A model generated the notes under the pieces. It was not told where the DNA came from. It did not search any database and saw only the letters and a program-made list of their open reading frames with translations. The translations under genes were made by a program, and so were the position numbers. From Pseudoxanthomonas kalamensis DSM 18571 (GTDB lineage: Bacteria > Pseudomonadota > Gammaproteobacteria > Xanthomonadales > Xanthomonadaceae), in contig NZ_PDWQ01000006.1 in NCBI RefSeq assembly GCF_010211745.1, positions 62,001 through 126,000 of the forward strand: DNA of 64,000 nt. The letters are read 5' to 3'. Positions 52,671 through 60,112 of this stretch are shown here, piece by piece (positions within the stretch are counted from its first letter, which is position 1; each line of letters opens with the position of its first letter).

Positions 52671-53888
52671 TCAGTTGATGGCCGAAGTCAGATCGTACAG
52701 CGGCACCAGCACCGCCACGATCACGATGCCGACCACCGCGGCCAGCAGCAGCGTGATCGCCGGCACCAGCGCGGCCAGCAACCGGTCCAGCATCTGCGCG
52801 GTGTCCTGTTCGAAGGTTTCGGCGGTCTTCATCAGCATCGTGTCCAGCGCGCCGGATTCCTCGCCGACCTGGATCATCTGCAGCGCCAGCCGCGGAAAGC
52901 GCCCACCCCGGCCCAGCGCCGTCGCCAACCCGCGCCCGTTCCTGACCTCGTCGGTGGCCGCGGCCACGTCGGCCGACAACGCCAGGTTGCCCAGCACGTT
53001 GCGGGCGATGCCCAGCGCGGACAACAGCGGCACGCCGTTGCGCAACAGCGTGCCCAGCGTGCGCGCCAACCGCGCGGTTTCCAGCCTGGCCAGCAACGGA
53101 CCGACCAGCTTGCGCCGCAGCAGCCATTCGTCCAACCGGGCGCGGAACGCCGGATCACGACGGCGACGGTCCAGCCACAACAGCCCGACGATCAGCAGCG
53201 CCGCCAGCAACCACCACCAGTCGCGCACCAGCATGCCCAGCGCCAGGATGCCGCGAGTGAACCACGGCAGCGCCACGTCCAGGCTTTCGTACATCGAAGC
53301 GAATTGCGGCACCACGTAACCCAGCAGGAACACCAGCGACAGGCCTACCACCACCACCAGGATCGCCGGGTACACCAGCGCGTTGACCACCCGCCCCTTC
53401 AGCGCCTGGCTGCGTTCCAGGTAGTCGCCGAGCCGTTGCAGGGTTTCGTGCAAGCTGCCGCCGGATTCGCCGGCACGCACCATGTTCACGTACAGGCGGC
53501 CGAACGTGCCGTGCTGGCGTTCCAGCGCGCTCGACAGCGAAGCACCGCCGCGTACCGCTTCGCGGATCTCGCCGATGGTCCGCTTCGATTTGTCGTCCTC
53601 GGGCAGATCCAACAGGATCGACAGAGCACGGTCCAGCGGCTGCCCGGCGCCCAACAGGGTCGCCAGTTGCTGGGTGAATTGGGTCAACCGCTGCCCCGCA
53701 AACGGCCGCGGCCGCAACAGGCTGCGCAGCGAGCGCCCGCCGCCGACCTCGCCGGCCAGCCGGGTTTCCACCGGCAGATGCCCCTGTTCCTGCAGACGCG
53801 CGGCCACCTCGCCATCGCTGGCGGCCTCCATCTGGCCGTCGAGCAACTCGCCGTGCGGGTCAAGGGCTTTGTAACGGTACAGGGGCAT
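52671..53888 (-). CDS. gspF: Type II secretion platform protein F
   Basis: Polytopic inner-membrane platform protein (405 residues) with two T2SF domains (about 70-195 and 270-390) and the N-terminal MPLYRYKALDPHG. In related genomes it directly follows gspE, but here it is 6.2 kb away, so it must have its own promoter or be read through the inserted block. No convincing promoter is seen in the 183 bases upstream; a TCCGGCC-N6-GGCCGGA dyad lies at 53943-53962. Confidence 0.95.
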   Translation of the reverse strand: MPLYRYKALDPHGELLDGQMEAASDGEVAARLQEQGHLPVETRLAGEVGGGRSLRSLLRPRPFAGQRLTQFTQQLATLLGAGQPLDRALSILLDLPEDDKSKRTIGEIREAVRGGASLSSALERQHGTFGRLYVNMVRAGESGGSLHETLQRLGDYLERSQALKGRVVNALVYPAILVVVVGLSLVFLLGYVVPQFASMYESLDVALPWFTRGILALGMLVRDWWWLLAALLIVGLLWLDRRRRDPAFRARLDEWLLRRKLVGPLLARLETARLARTLGTLLRNGVPLLSALGIARNVLGNLALSADVAAATDEVRNGRGLATALGRGGRFPRLALQMIQVGEESGALDTMLMKTAETFEQDTAQMLDRLLAALVPAITLLLAAVVGIVIVAVLVPLYDLTSAIN

Positions 53889-53942
53889 ACGTCGAATCAG
53901 GTTAGACGGTTGGCGGTAAAAACCCGGTGATTGTGAGGCGAA

Positions 53943-53962
53943 TCCGGCCTATGCAGGCCGGA
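53943..53962. promoter_or_regulatory. Dyad upstream of gspF
   Basis: Perfect inverted repeat TCCGGCC TATGCA GGCCGGA in the gap between gspF and the divergent small gene. It could be a hairpin or an operator; no function is known. Confidence 0.35.
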
Positions 53963-54071
53963 ACATGCACGCTACACCAGCCTGCAGCGCCTTGGCGAGC
54001 GGCCGAATCGGCACCGCTCCAATTCATGCTTCTATCTCAAGATGGAATTTTCAAAGCACGGAGACACTGAC

Positions 54072-54422
54072 ATGGCCAACACCTACACCATCGAGCCGAT
54101 CCGTGAAGAGTGCGAGGACGATCCGGTCATGCGGATGGTGGAGGACGTCTGGTTGACGCTGCATGGAGAGCCGCTGGCGCCGTTGCCGCCCCGGGTCATC
54201 GGTTGGCGGCTGGTGATGCTGCGCGATGGCGAAGAAGTGGCGCAGCGGGAGTTCACCGGCGGGGATGAGGCCTATGCCGAGGCGCAGGCGGCCGGGGGCG
54301 CGTGGCTGCGGCAACACGGCGGCAGCCATACCGATACATTCGTCGCCCATGCCCTCCAGACCTTCCAGCGCATGGCGTGGGATCACGACTACCGCTATCG
54401 CATCAGCCAGCGCGGGTTCTGA
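54072..54422 (+). CDS. Hypothetical protein, 116 residues
   Basis: Not recognised. A soluble, acidic-starting protein (EPIREECEDDP) with several Trp and His, and no signal peptide or membrane helix. The ATG at 54072 (MANTYTIEP) has CGGAG 8 bases upstream, better than the in-frame ATG at 54042. Base composition is like the core genome, unlike the RHS block next to it. It is divergent from gspF and opposite in direction to everything else in this region. Confidence 0.6.
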   Translation: MANTYTIEPIREECEDDPVMRMVEDVWLTLHGEPLAPLPPRVIGWRLVMLRDGEEVAQREFTGGDEAYAEAQAAGGAWLRQHGGSHTDTFVAHALQTFQRMAWDHDYRYRISQRGF

Positions 54423-54467
54423 AGCGCCGAACAAACCGGCATTGTCGCCAGCCAGGAACACACTTGC

Positions 54468-54588
54468 TCATGTTGGGGTTCGCAGGCTCACCCCAACCTA
54501 GGCGTGCTTCTTCATGGAACCTCCTCAGGTCAGATTACGAGAAAATTCCACTTCTGGCGCCAGCTAATCTGCGGGGGGATTACCGCAG
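54468..54588. repeat. Cluster of inverted repeats at the edge of the RHS block
   Basis: Three dyads lie close together in the 188-base gap: TTGGGGT-N10-ACCCCAA (about 54474-54497), the palindrome CTGGCGCCAG (54554-54563), and CTGCGG-N8-CCGCAG (54569-54588). They look like remnants of small repetitive elements and mark the junction between the core-like sequence and the AT-richer RHS block. Confidence 0.45.
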
Positions 54589-54610
54589 GTTGTGACCCGC
54601 CCTACGCTTG

Positions 54611-54829
54611 CTATGCCTTGGCTTTGCGCATTCTCCAACAATCCCGAACCAAGATCGGCAAATAGATAAGGGTAAATGCAATAAAAAGTATCAGCGCCCA
54701 TTCAAGGAATGAAAGTTCAGTGCGCCCGTACAACAGGCGTATCAAACCATAGCTCGCCACAACAAACACCGCTACTTGCGCGTAGTAAATCAGCACCCCT
54801 CTCACAATTTTCATTCCTGCACTTCTCAT
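54611..54829 (-). CDS. Small two-helix membrane protein, candidate immunity protein of the RHS toxin
   Basis: A 72-residue protein with two predicted membrane helices (about 11-33 and 39-61) and a basic tail (RDCWRMRKAKA). Its ATG overlaps the RHS stop as ATGA, so the two are coupled. Polymorphic toxin genes are typically followed by a small immunity gene, and a membrane location suits a toxin acting on the inner membrane. No homology to a known immunity family is recognised; the role is inferred from position only. Confidence 0.6.
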   Translation of the reverse strand: MRSAGMKIVRGVLIYYAQVAVFVVASYGLIRLLYGRTELSFLEWALILFIAFTLIYLPILVRDCWRMRKAKA

Positions 54830-57800
54830 GGCTGCTTCTTTTCAATCAATGGCTTCAAATCGCCAGACGCACTTACCGCTGCACCAGCTGCGTTAGCACC
54901 GGTTTGGACTGGGTTTGAGTATTTGAATCCTGGAGTAGCATTTTTAATTCCGCCGAGTAGATTTGCAGTTGCAGTACGCTGAGTTTGCGACATGCCGGCG
55001 CTCGCAGTCTTTGCAATAGCGCCAGGCGCTGCAGCAACTCCTGCCCCAAGTCCAGCCGTTCCGCCACTCAAAGCCGCCCCCTTTAGCACCTCAGATGCAG
55101 AAGCCGTCTTACCATCGACCTGAGCGCTAACCTGTGTTGCAAGTGCACCAACTCCTGCATTTCCCACCACATTTGCCAGCAAAGCCCCTCCAACAGTCTT
55201 TGCAGTATCGGCAATTGCACTTACACCTCCACTAAGCGCACCAGCGCCAGCAGCGACAGCGACCTGTCGACCATCCACATTGTCAAAGCGCTGTCTCAAT
55301 GTTCCCTCTCCCATTGCCATTTGAACCCCTGTGTTCACAACAGCACCAAGGGCAGCGCCGGCAGCAAGCCTTCCTACAATGGCGAGCGGAACGCATACCG
55401 GACAACGCCCATCTGGATCGGTGAACCGATACGGATTGTTGAATGCGTAGGCGTAACGGTTGAAGAACCGCATATCGCCATTGCTGTAAGCGGTGACCGG
55501 ATCAACGGACAGGAACCTGCCGATCATCGGGTCGTAGTAGCGCTGCTGCATATAATTTAAGCCGGTAGCCGCATCCTCCATGTGCCCCGTATACCCCGGA
55601 TCATCTCGCAGCCCCCGGTTCAACACCTTCCCGTACGGCTCGTAATCCGTCTTTTCCACGAAGTTCTTGTTGACATCGGTCATTACCGTGGCACTGCCCA
55701 GCGCATCGGTATGCTGGTACTTCACCGTGACCGTACTGCCGCTAACCGGTCGCTCCCTCAATGCCACCAGGCTACCGCCCAAATAGATATGGTCCGTCCG
55801 CTTGCCGTTTCGGCTATCGTTCATGTATAGCAATTGGCCTTGGAACCCGTACATCTGCGAGCCGCATGCCGTTGGTGAGCAACTGTAGATCCGGCGCCCA
55901 TGCCCATCGTAGGCATACCACTCCTTGCCAGTAGCGCTGCGCAGACGGTTGCCATAGTCGAAACTGTAGATCTGCCCGCTCTTGTTGGACAGATTGCCCT
56001 GTACGTCGTATTCCAGCCCGATCACCGTCGAGCCGCTGCAACTACCGGTCTTGATGTTCGATAGGCGTCGTGTCGTACCGTCGTAACAGTAGTAGTGATC
56101 GCGTGCCGCAGCGCCCCCACTCACGTTCACCCGGGTCAGATTGTCCAGCACGTCATAGGTGTAGCTGGCCGTGCCGAACATCTGCGATGGCGAAACGGTC
56201 TGGGTCAGTCGATCCAATCCGTCATAGGTCATCGTCCTTGTCCTCCACGCGTTGTCGTAGCTCTGAATCTTGGCTACGTTTCCATTGGAGTCGTAGTCAT
56301 AGACAAAATCCAGACGCTTGTTGCCACTGAGGCAATCCGCGCCCGCCACCGTACAGTCCGTACTGCGGGCGGGAAGCTGCCGCGCGTTCTGGGTCATCGC
56401 GTGCACGATGCCGTTGCCATAGGTGAACTGCTTGATCGCCCCATTCGGGTAATAGCTGACGCCGGTGGCGTAGCTGCCGGCCCGGGTCGGCTGACCCAGT
56501 GCATTCGGTGAGTAGCCAACGGATAGGCTACTGGGATAAGTCAGACTGCTCAGATGTCCGTTGGAGTCATAGACATACCAGATGCCCCAGTAACTGCCAT
56601 TGCCCTGATGACTCAACCGTTCCTGGGTCATAAGCCGACGGCGGTTGTACGTGTACTCGGTTACGGACGGGTTGGCAACATTCGGATTTGAAGCGGAAAC
56701 GGTCGCTGGCAACCCATCGGGGGTATAGGTCCAAGTCTGGTCACCCTTGCCATCCGGAAAGCTGAGGGTCAGCAGACGGTTGCGGGCGTCGTAGGTGCGG
56801 TCGACACGTCGGTGGGCCACATTGGTGCTGGTACCGTTGGTCTCGCAGGCTTGGCTGCTGGACAAGCCCGCAGCGCTCCACTTCAGATTGCCAGCAGCGT
56901 CATAGCCCATCAGCGTCGCGCCGGTTTCCGGCTCGACCGAACGACACAGTTCCTGATAACTGTTGTAGGTATAGGTCCGATTGACGGCCAAGCTGCCACC
57001 GGTCGGACTGCTGCTGTTGCTGCGGCGTATCTTGGTCGTCTTGCCGTATGCATCCCGGCTGATGTGCGTATAGGCCCCGGCAGGGTGCGTAATGGCCACC
57101 GGCCAGTCGTAGCTGGGCTGGTCGTACACCATGAAGCTGGTCGTGGTCTGGTTGCCCTTCGGGTTCGTGACCTTGGTCTTGAAGCCGGTCTGGTACTGCG
57201 TCAGCGTAGTCAACAGTCCCTGTTCGGAGTCCTGCGAGACCGAAGTCACTCGCCCCAGGGCATCGTAGTCCGTCCAAGTGCCCGTGCTCAGTGCGTCCGT
57301 TGTCCCTGGATAGGAGGCAAATGTCGCCCTCCCCTCGTGGTCATAGGTAAATCGCTGGAAGCGTTTGGTCGCCGTTTCGTTGCCAGTGTCGTATTCACGC
57401 GTCACCAGTGGGCGCCACAAGGCATCGTAGTAGGTGATCTTGCGGGCATTGCCGGTGGACACTGTCTGCCGCCAGTGACCGGCAGGGATTCCGTACTCGG
57501 TGCCGGTTACCCGCACGAACGATAGCGTGGTGGTGTTCCAGGCAACGCTGTCCCCGGTAGGATAGGCGATACTGGCCAGGCGCCCCATGGTGTCGTAGGT
57601 GTAGTTGGTAGCGTAGCCGTTCTCGTCGGTCGTGGAGGTGATCCACCCCTGTGCATTGACCACGGCAGACTCGCTGGTGCTGTCCGGATAGCCGATTGCC
57701 CGTGGAATGCCCCGGTACCAGTTGCTGAGCGTGGTGGTCCGGTTGTTGCCATCCTTGACCGTCGCTACCGTGCCATCGGCGTTGTAGGTCAAGGTCTGTT

Positions 57801-58062
57801 TGAGCTTGCCGAACTCCTTGACCGTGGCCGGCTGCGCATTAGCAGTAAAGGTCGTCTCGGACATCACCGAATCGGACCCGCCATCGCAGGCAGTATTCGC
57901 GGGGATCGAGGCTACGCACATGACCTTCTGCGTCTGACCCAGCACCCACTTGGACGTGTTGTCGTAGTAGGTGATGGTCTCAGTGCGGGTATAGGTTTGC
58001 GCATATGCCATAGAAGATATGGCCATAAGCATTAGAGCTGCCAGAAGATCTATCCTTCTCAT
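54826..58062 (-). CDS. Secreted YD/RHS-repeat protein with RHS core and variable C-terminus
   Basis: Protein of 1078 residues. A Sec signal peptide (1-21, ending AYA) is followed by many YD repeats (e.g. YTYDTMGRLASIAYP, TYDGLDRLTQTV) that build a beta-cocoon, and the RHS-associated core (RYYDPMIGRFLSVDPV near 840, NPYRFTDPDGR near 880). The last 190 residues are variable: Ala/Gly-rich, with glycine-zipper-like segments, no recognisable nuclease motif. The ribosome site AGGTGG precedes the ATG. Base composition is AT-richer at both ends than in the core repeats. Confidence 0.85.
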   Translation of the reverse strand: MRRIDLLAALMLMAISSMAYAQTYTRTETITYYDNTSKWVLGQTQKVMCVASIPANTACDGGSDSVMSETTFTANAQPATVKEFGKLKQTLTYNADGTVATVKDGNNRTTTLSNWYRGIPRAIGYPDSTSESAVVNAQGWITSTTDENGYATNYTYDTMGRLASIAYPTGDSVAWNTTTLSFVRVTGTEYGIPAGHWRQTVSTGNARKITYYDALWRPLVTREYDTGNETATKRFQRFTYDHEGRATFASYPGTTDALSTGTWTDYDALGRVTSVSQDSEQGLLTTLTQYQTGFKTKVTNPKGNQTTTSFMVYDQPSYDWPVAITHPAGAYTHISRDAYGKTTKIRRSNSSSPTGGSLAVNRTYTYNSYQELCRSVEPETGATLMGYDAAGNLKWSAAGLSSSQACETNGTSTNVAHRRVDRTYDARNRLLTLSFPDGKGDQTWTYTPDGLPATVSASNPNVANPSVTEYTYNRRRLMTQERLSHQGNGSYWGIWYVYDSNGHLSSLTYPSSLSVGYSPNALGQPTRAGSYATGVSYYPNGAIKQFTYGNGIVHAMTQNARQLPARSTDCTVAGADCLSGNKRLDFVYDYDSNGNVAKIQSYDNAWRTRTMTYDGLDRLTQTVSPSQMFGTASYTYDVLDNLTRVNVSGGAAARDHYYCYDGTTRRLSNIKTGSCSGSTVIGLEYDVQGNLSNKSGQIYSFDYGNRLRSATGKEWYAYDGHGRRIYSCSPTACGSQMYGFQGQLLYMNDSRNGKRTDHIYLGGSLVALRERPVSGSTVTVKYQHTDALGSATVMTDVNKNFVEKTDYEPYGKVLNRGLRDDPGYTGHMEDAATGLNYMQQRYYDPMIGRFLSVDPVTAYSNGDMRFFNRYAYAFNNPYRFTDPDGRCPVCVPLAIVGRLAAGAALGAVVNTGVQMAMGEGTLRQRFDNVDGRQVAVAAGAGALSGGVSAIADTAKTVGGALLANVVGNAGVGALATQVSAQVDGKTASASEVLKGAALSGGTAGLGAGVAAAPGAIAKTASAGMSQTQRTATANLLGGIKNATPGFKYSNPVQTGANAAGAAVSASGDLKPLIEKKQP

Positions 58063-58114
58063 TACACCACCTAATGTTCAAGCCCGAATGGGTTGTGCAC
58101 GTCGCATATCAAAC

Positions 58115-59893
58115 TTATGGGGATGGCGAACTGGATTTTGTAATCTTGGTTGGCCTTGAAAAAACATCAAAACAGTATTGCGCACCGCATGAGTCCACGC
58201 TCCACATTAAATCCATTCCTTGAATATTCGTCCGTGCGTTTAATACTGGCCGCAGCTTTGAACTAGCGAACGAATCGGCATATGATCTAACCTCATTTCC
58301 GATTCGCTCTGGAAAAACCTGCGCACTTGCCGAAGAATTCGAAATGTATGTGTTTGATCGAATCTCAAGTATATTACTTGGCCCAGCTCCAACTTCACTT
58401 TTTAGCAACTGACCTTCATTAACTCCATATACTATTCCATATTCATATCTTTCCCATTTTCCATCCGGGCCATTCACAATCTGAAACTTCGTCTGGGGAC
58501 ATAGTGGCCCAGGAAATGTGCAGTCGTTTGCAAACGTATCTGGAGCACCATCTCCATAGGAATAGGACCAAGTCAAATTGGACACCCCTGGACCACTGAC
58601 AGTTTTGCTAACTAATGTGAAATTGTCGGAATAATTTGGAATCAGCAAATACTCATATTGAGAGCTGGGTTTTTCACAATATTTCGGGGTATTGCTTCTA
58701 TGGTGTCGCATCCCTACAAATGAAAAATACCCTTGTGCGCCAGATGGGTGCGTTACCGTGTAGGCAAATACACCTCCAACCCCATCCAGATTCTCCGGAC
58801 AGTTGTTATCAAAGTCGTCAAATGGAAGTCCCTCAGCTCCCATAATATTTAACTTTCCAGTGGCCGCATAAGTCCATTTGCTACCATCCGGAAAAGTTAC
58901 AGAAGACAAGCGCCCATTTAGGTATCCATATGTCCACACTCCAATAGAAGAGGCCGCTGAAACAATTCGATTACTAGAGTCATATGAAATCGTTATCTGC
59001 CGGCCATCATTCGATGCTATTCCAGTCAACCTGTTGCCGGACCAGGAGAAGCTTACCCAATTTCCATATCTGTCTTCGATTTTGGTCGCAACAAAATATA
59101 CGGAAACTCTGGAAAGAACCCTTTGAACGCTACCCGTGTACGTTTTGGAAGATGAATTTGTAATGCTTATCACATGATCAAGCGTGTATTTGACTCCATT
59201 CGGAGATACTGCAATAAATGCCTCTCCCGGATAGCCATTACTCGTTGAAGATTTGCACCCGATCTGCCAAAAATCTTTTGTAATCCAAGGATATGGGCCT
59301 CCGCTCGTGGGAGACGGCAATGGAGAATCAGAGACTTTCTTCAACATTGTCCTGTCACCCTGCCCCGGCAAATGAAGCTGATAGCCGTTCCAGTATTGAT
59401 AAGAAGCAAAATATGTTTGCGATGGCGGCGCATTAGTAACGCTGCATCTGGAATTTGGAGAAGATCCACTAACCTGCCATCCCGTAGATGCTGCAAATGT
59501 CCCAGACAGGTAGGGGATATCCAAGTCCCATTCTGAGAAACCGCCAAAATGATCGAACCAAGTGACACTCGTAGTCTCTCTCCTATCAACGACAGAGAAG
59601 TTTCTGCGCAACTCCACAGGCAAGGACGAGTTTCCGGGAATGGAAATATCTACCGCATTAAATTCGACGCTTCCGTTATAAAGACTCAATCTGTCACCAA
59701 ACATTCCGTCGACCTTGATGGGCGCGACAGTCCTCGCCTCACTAAGTCTTTCTATTGCTTTCTCATGAACTCCATAGCTCGGAGTTTGAGCAAAAGATAA
59801 TATCGAAATCGAAAAAATAATCACCCCAAACACATACTTATGTAGTAATCGAAGGTTGGAGTGAAACGGATTCGTGTATTTAAAAATATACAT
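58115..59893 (-). CDS. Secreted RHS-like protein, N-terminal-type part
   Basis: Protein of 592 residues with an extended signal peptide (cleavage likely after SFA, residue 35), then a beta-rich region (RLSLYNGSVEFNAVDISIPGN is the usual entry of such proteins; only part quoted) and a few YD-like repeats (YDSSNRIVSAASS, FPDGSKWTYAATG). It ends in FDVFSRPTKITKSSS, which in one-piece relatives continues into the sequence that begins the next gene. The start ATG at 59893 has GGAG 7 bases upstream. Clearly AT-rich compared with the window. Confidence 0.75.
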   Translation of the reverse strand: MYIFKYTNPFHSNLRLLHKYVFGVIIFSISILSFAQTPSYGVHEKAIERLSEARTVAPIKVDGMFGDRLSLYNGSVEFNAVDISIPGNSSLPVELRRNFSVVDRRETTSVTWFDHFGGFSEWDLDIPYLSGTFAASTGWQVSGSSPNSRCSVTNAPPSQTYFASYQYWNGYQLHLPGQGDRTMLKKVSDSPLPSPTSGGPYPWITKDFWQIGCKSSTSNGYPGEAFIAVSPNGVKYTLDHVISITNSSSKTYTGSVQRVLSRVSVYFVATKIEDRYGNWVSFSWSGNRLTGIASNDGRQITISYDSSNRIVSAASSIGVWTYGYLNGRLSSVTFPDGSKWTYAATGKLNIMGAEGLPFDDFDNNCPENLDGVGGVFAYTVTHPSGAQGYFSFVGMRHHRSNTPKYCEKPSSQYEYLLIPNYSDNFTLVSKTVSGPGVSNLTWSYSYGDGAPDTFANDCTFPGPLCPQTKFQIVNGPDGKWERYEYGIVYGVNEGQLLKSEVGAGPSNILEIRSNTYISNSSASAQVFPERIGNEVRSYADSFASSKLRPVLNARTNIQGMDLMWSVDSCGAQYCFDVFSRPTKITKSSSPSP

Positions 59894-60112
59894 GCATATA
59901 CTCCAATCCATCATCAAACTTTGTCAGTCAAGCACTAGGCGTTTGATATGACTAATGCGGCCTAAAGAAGTATTTTCCTTGCTACTATTCTCTACACTAC
60001 TGCAATAAAAATATAAATAAATTTATTATCTAATTATTCTTGAACCATACTTAATTACCAGTTCGAGGTATGGATGTAAAGTTATTTTTCGCGATTAAAT
60101 GTGATTTTTATT
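59894..60112. other. Very AT-rich gap between gspE and the RHS genes
   Basis: About 220 bases of strongly AT-rich sequence, including the palindrome AATAAATTTATT (60016-60027) and several A/T runs. It begins exactly at the gspE stop codon. It probably holds the promoter of the RHS genes and resembles sites bound by H-NS-type silencers; no clear promoter could be assigned. Confidence 0.5.

Noticed and set aside
53889-54071. Promoter for gspF in the gap upstream
   Set aside because: Several AT-rich hexamers were compared but none has a matching partner at 16-18 bases.
53889-60112. Transposon or prophage as carrier of the RHS block
   Set aside because: No transposase, integrase, terminal inverted repeats or target duplication could be seen; only small dyads at the gspF side.
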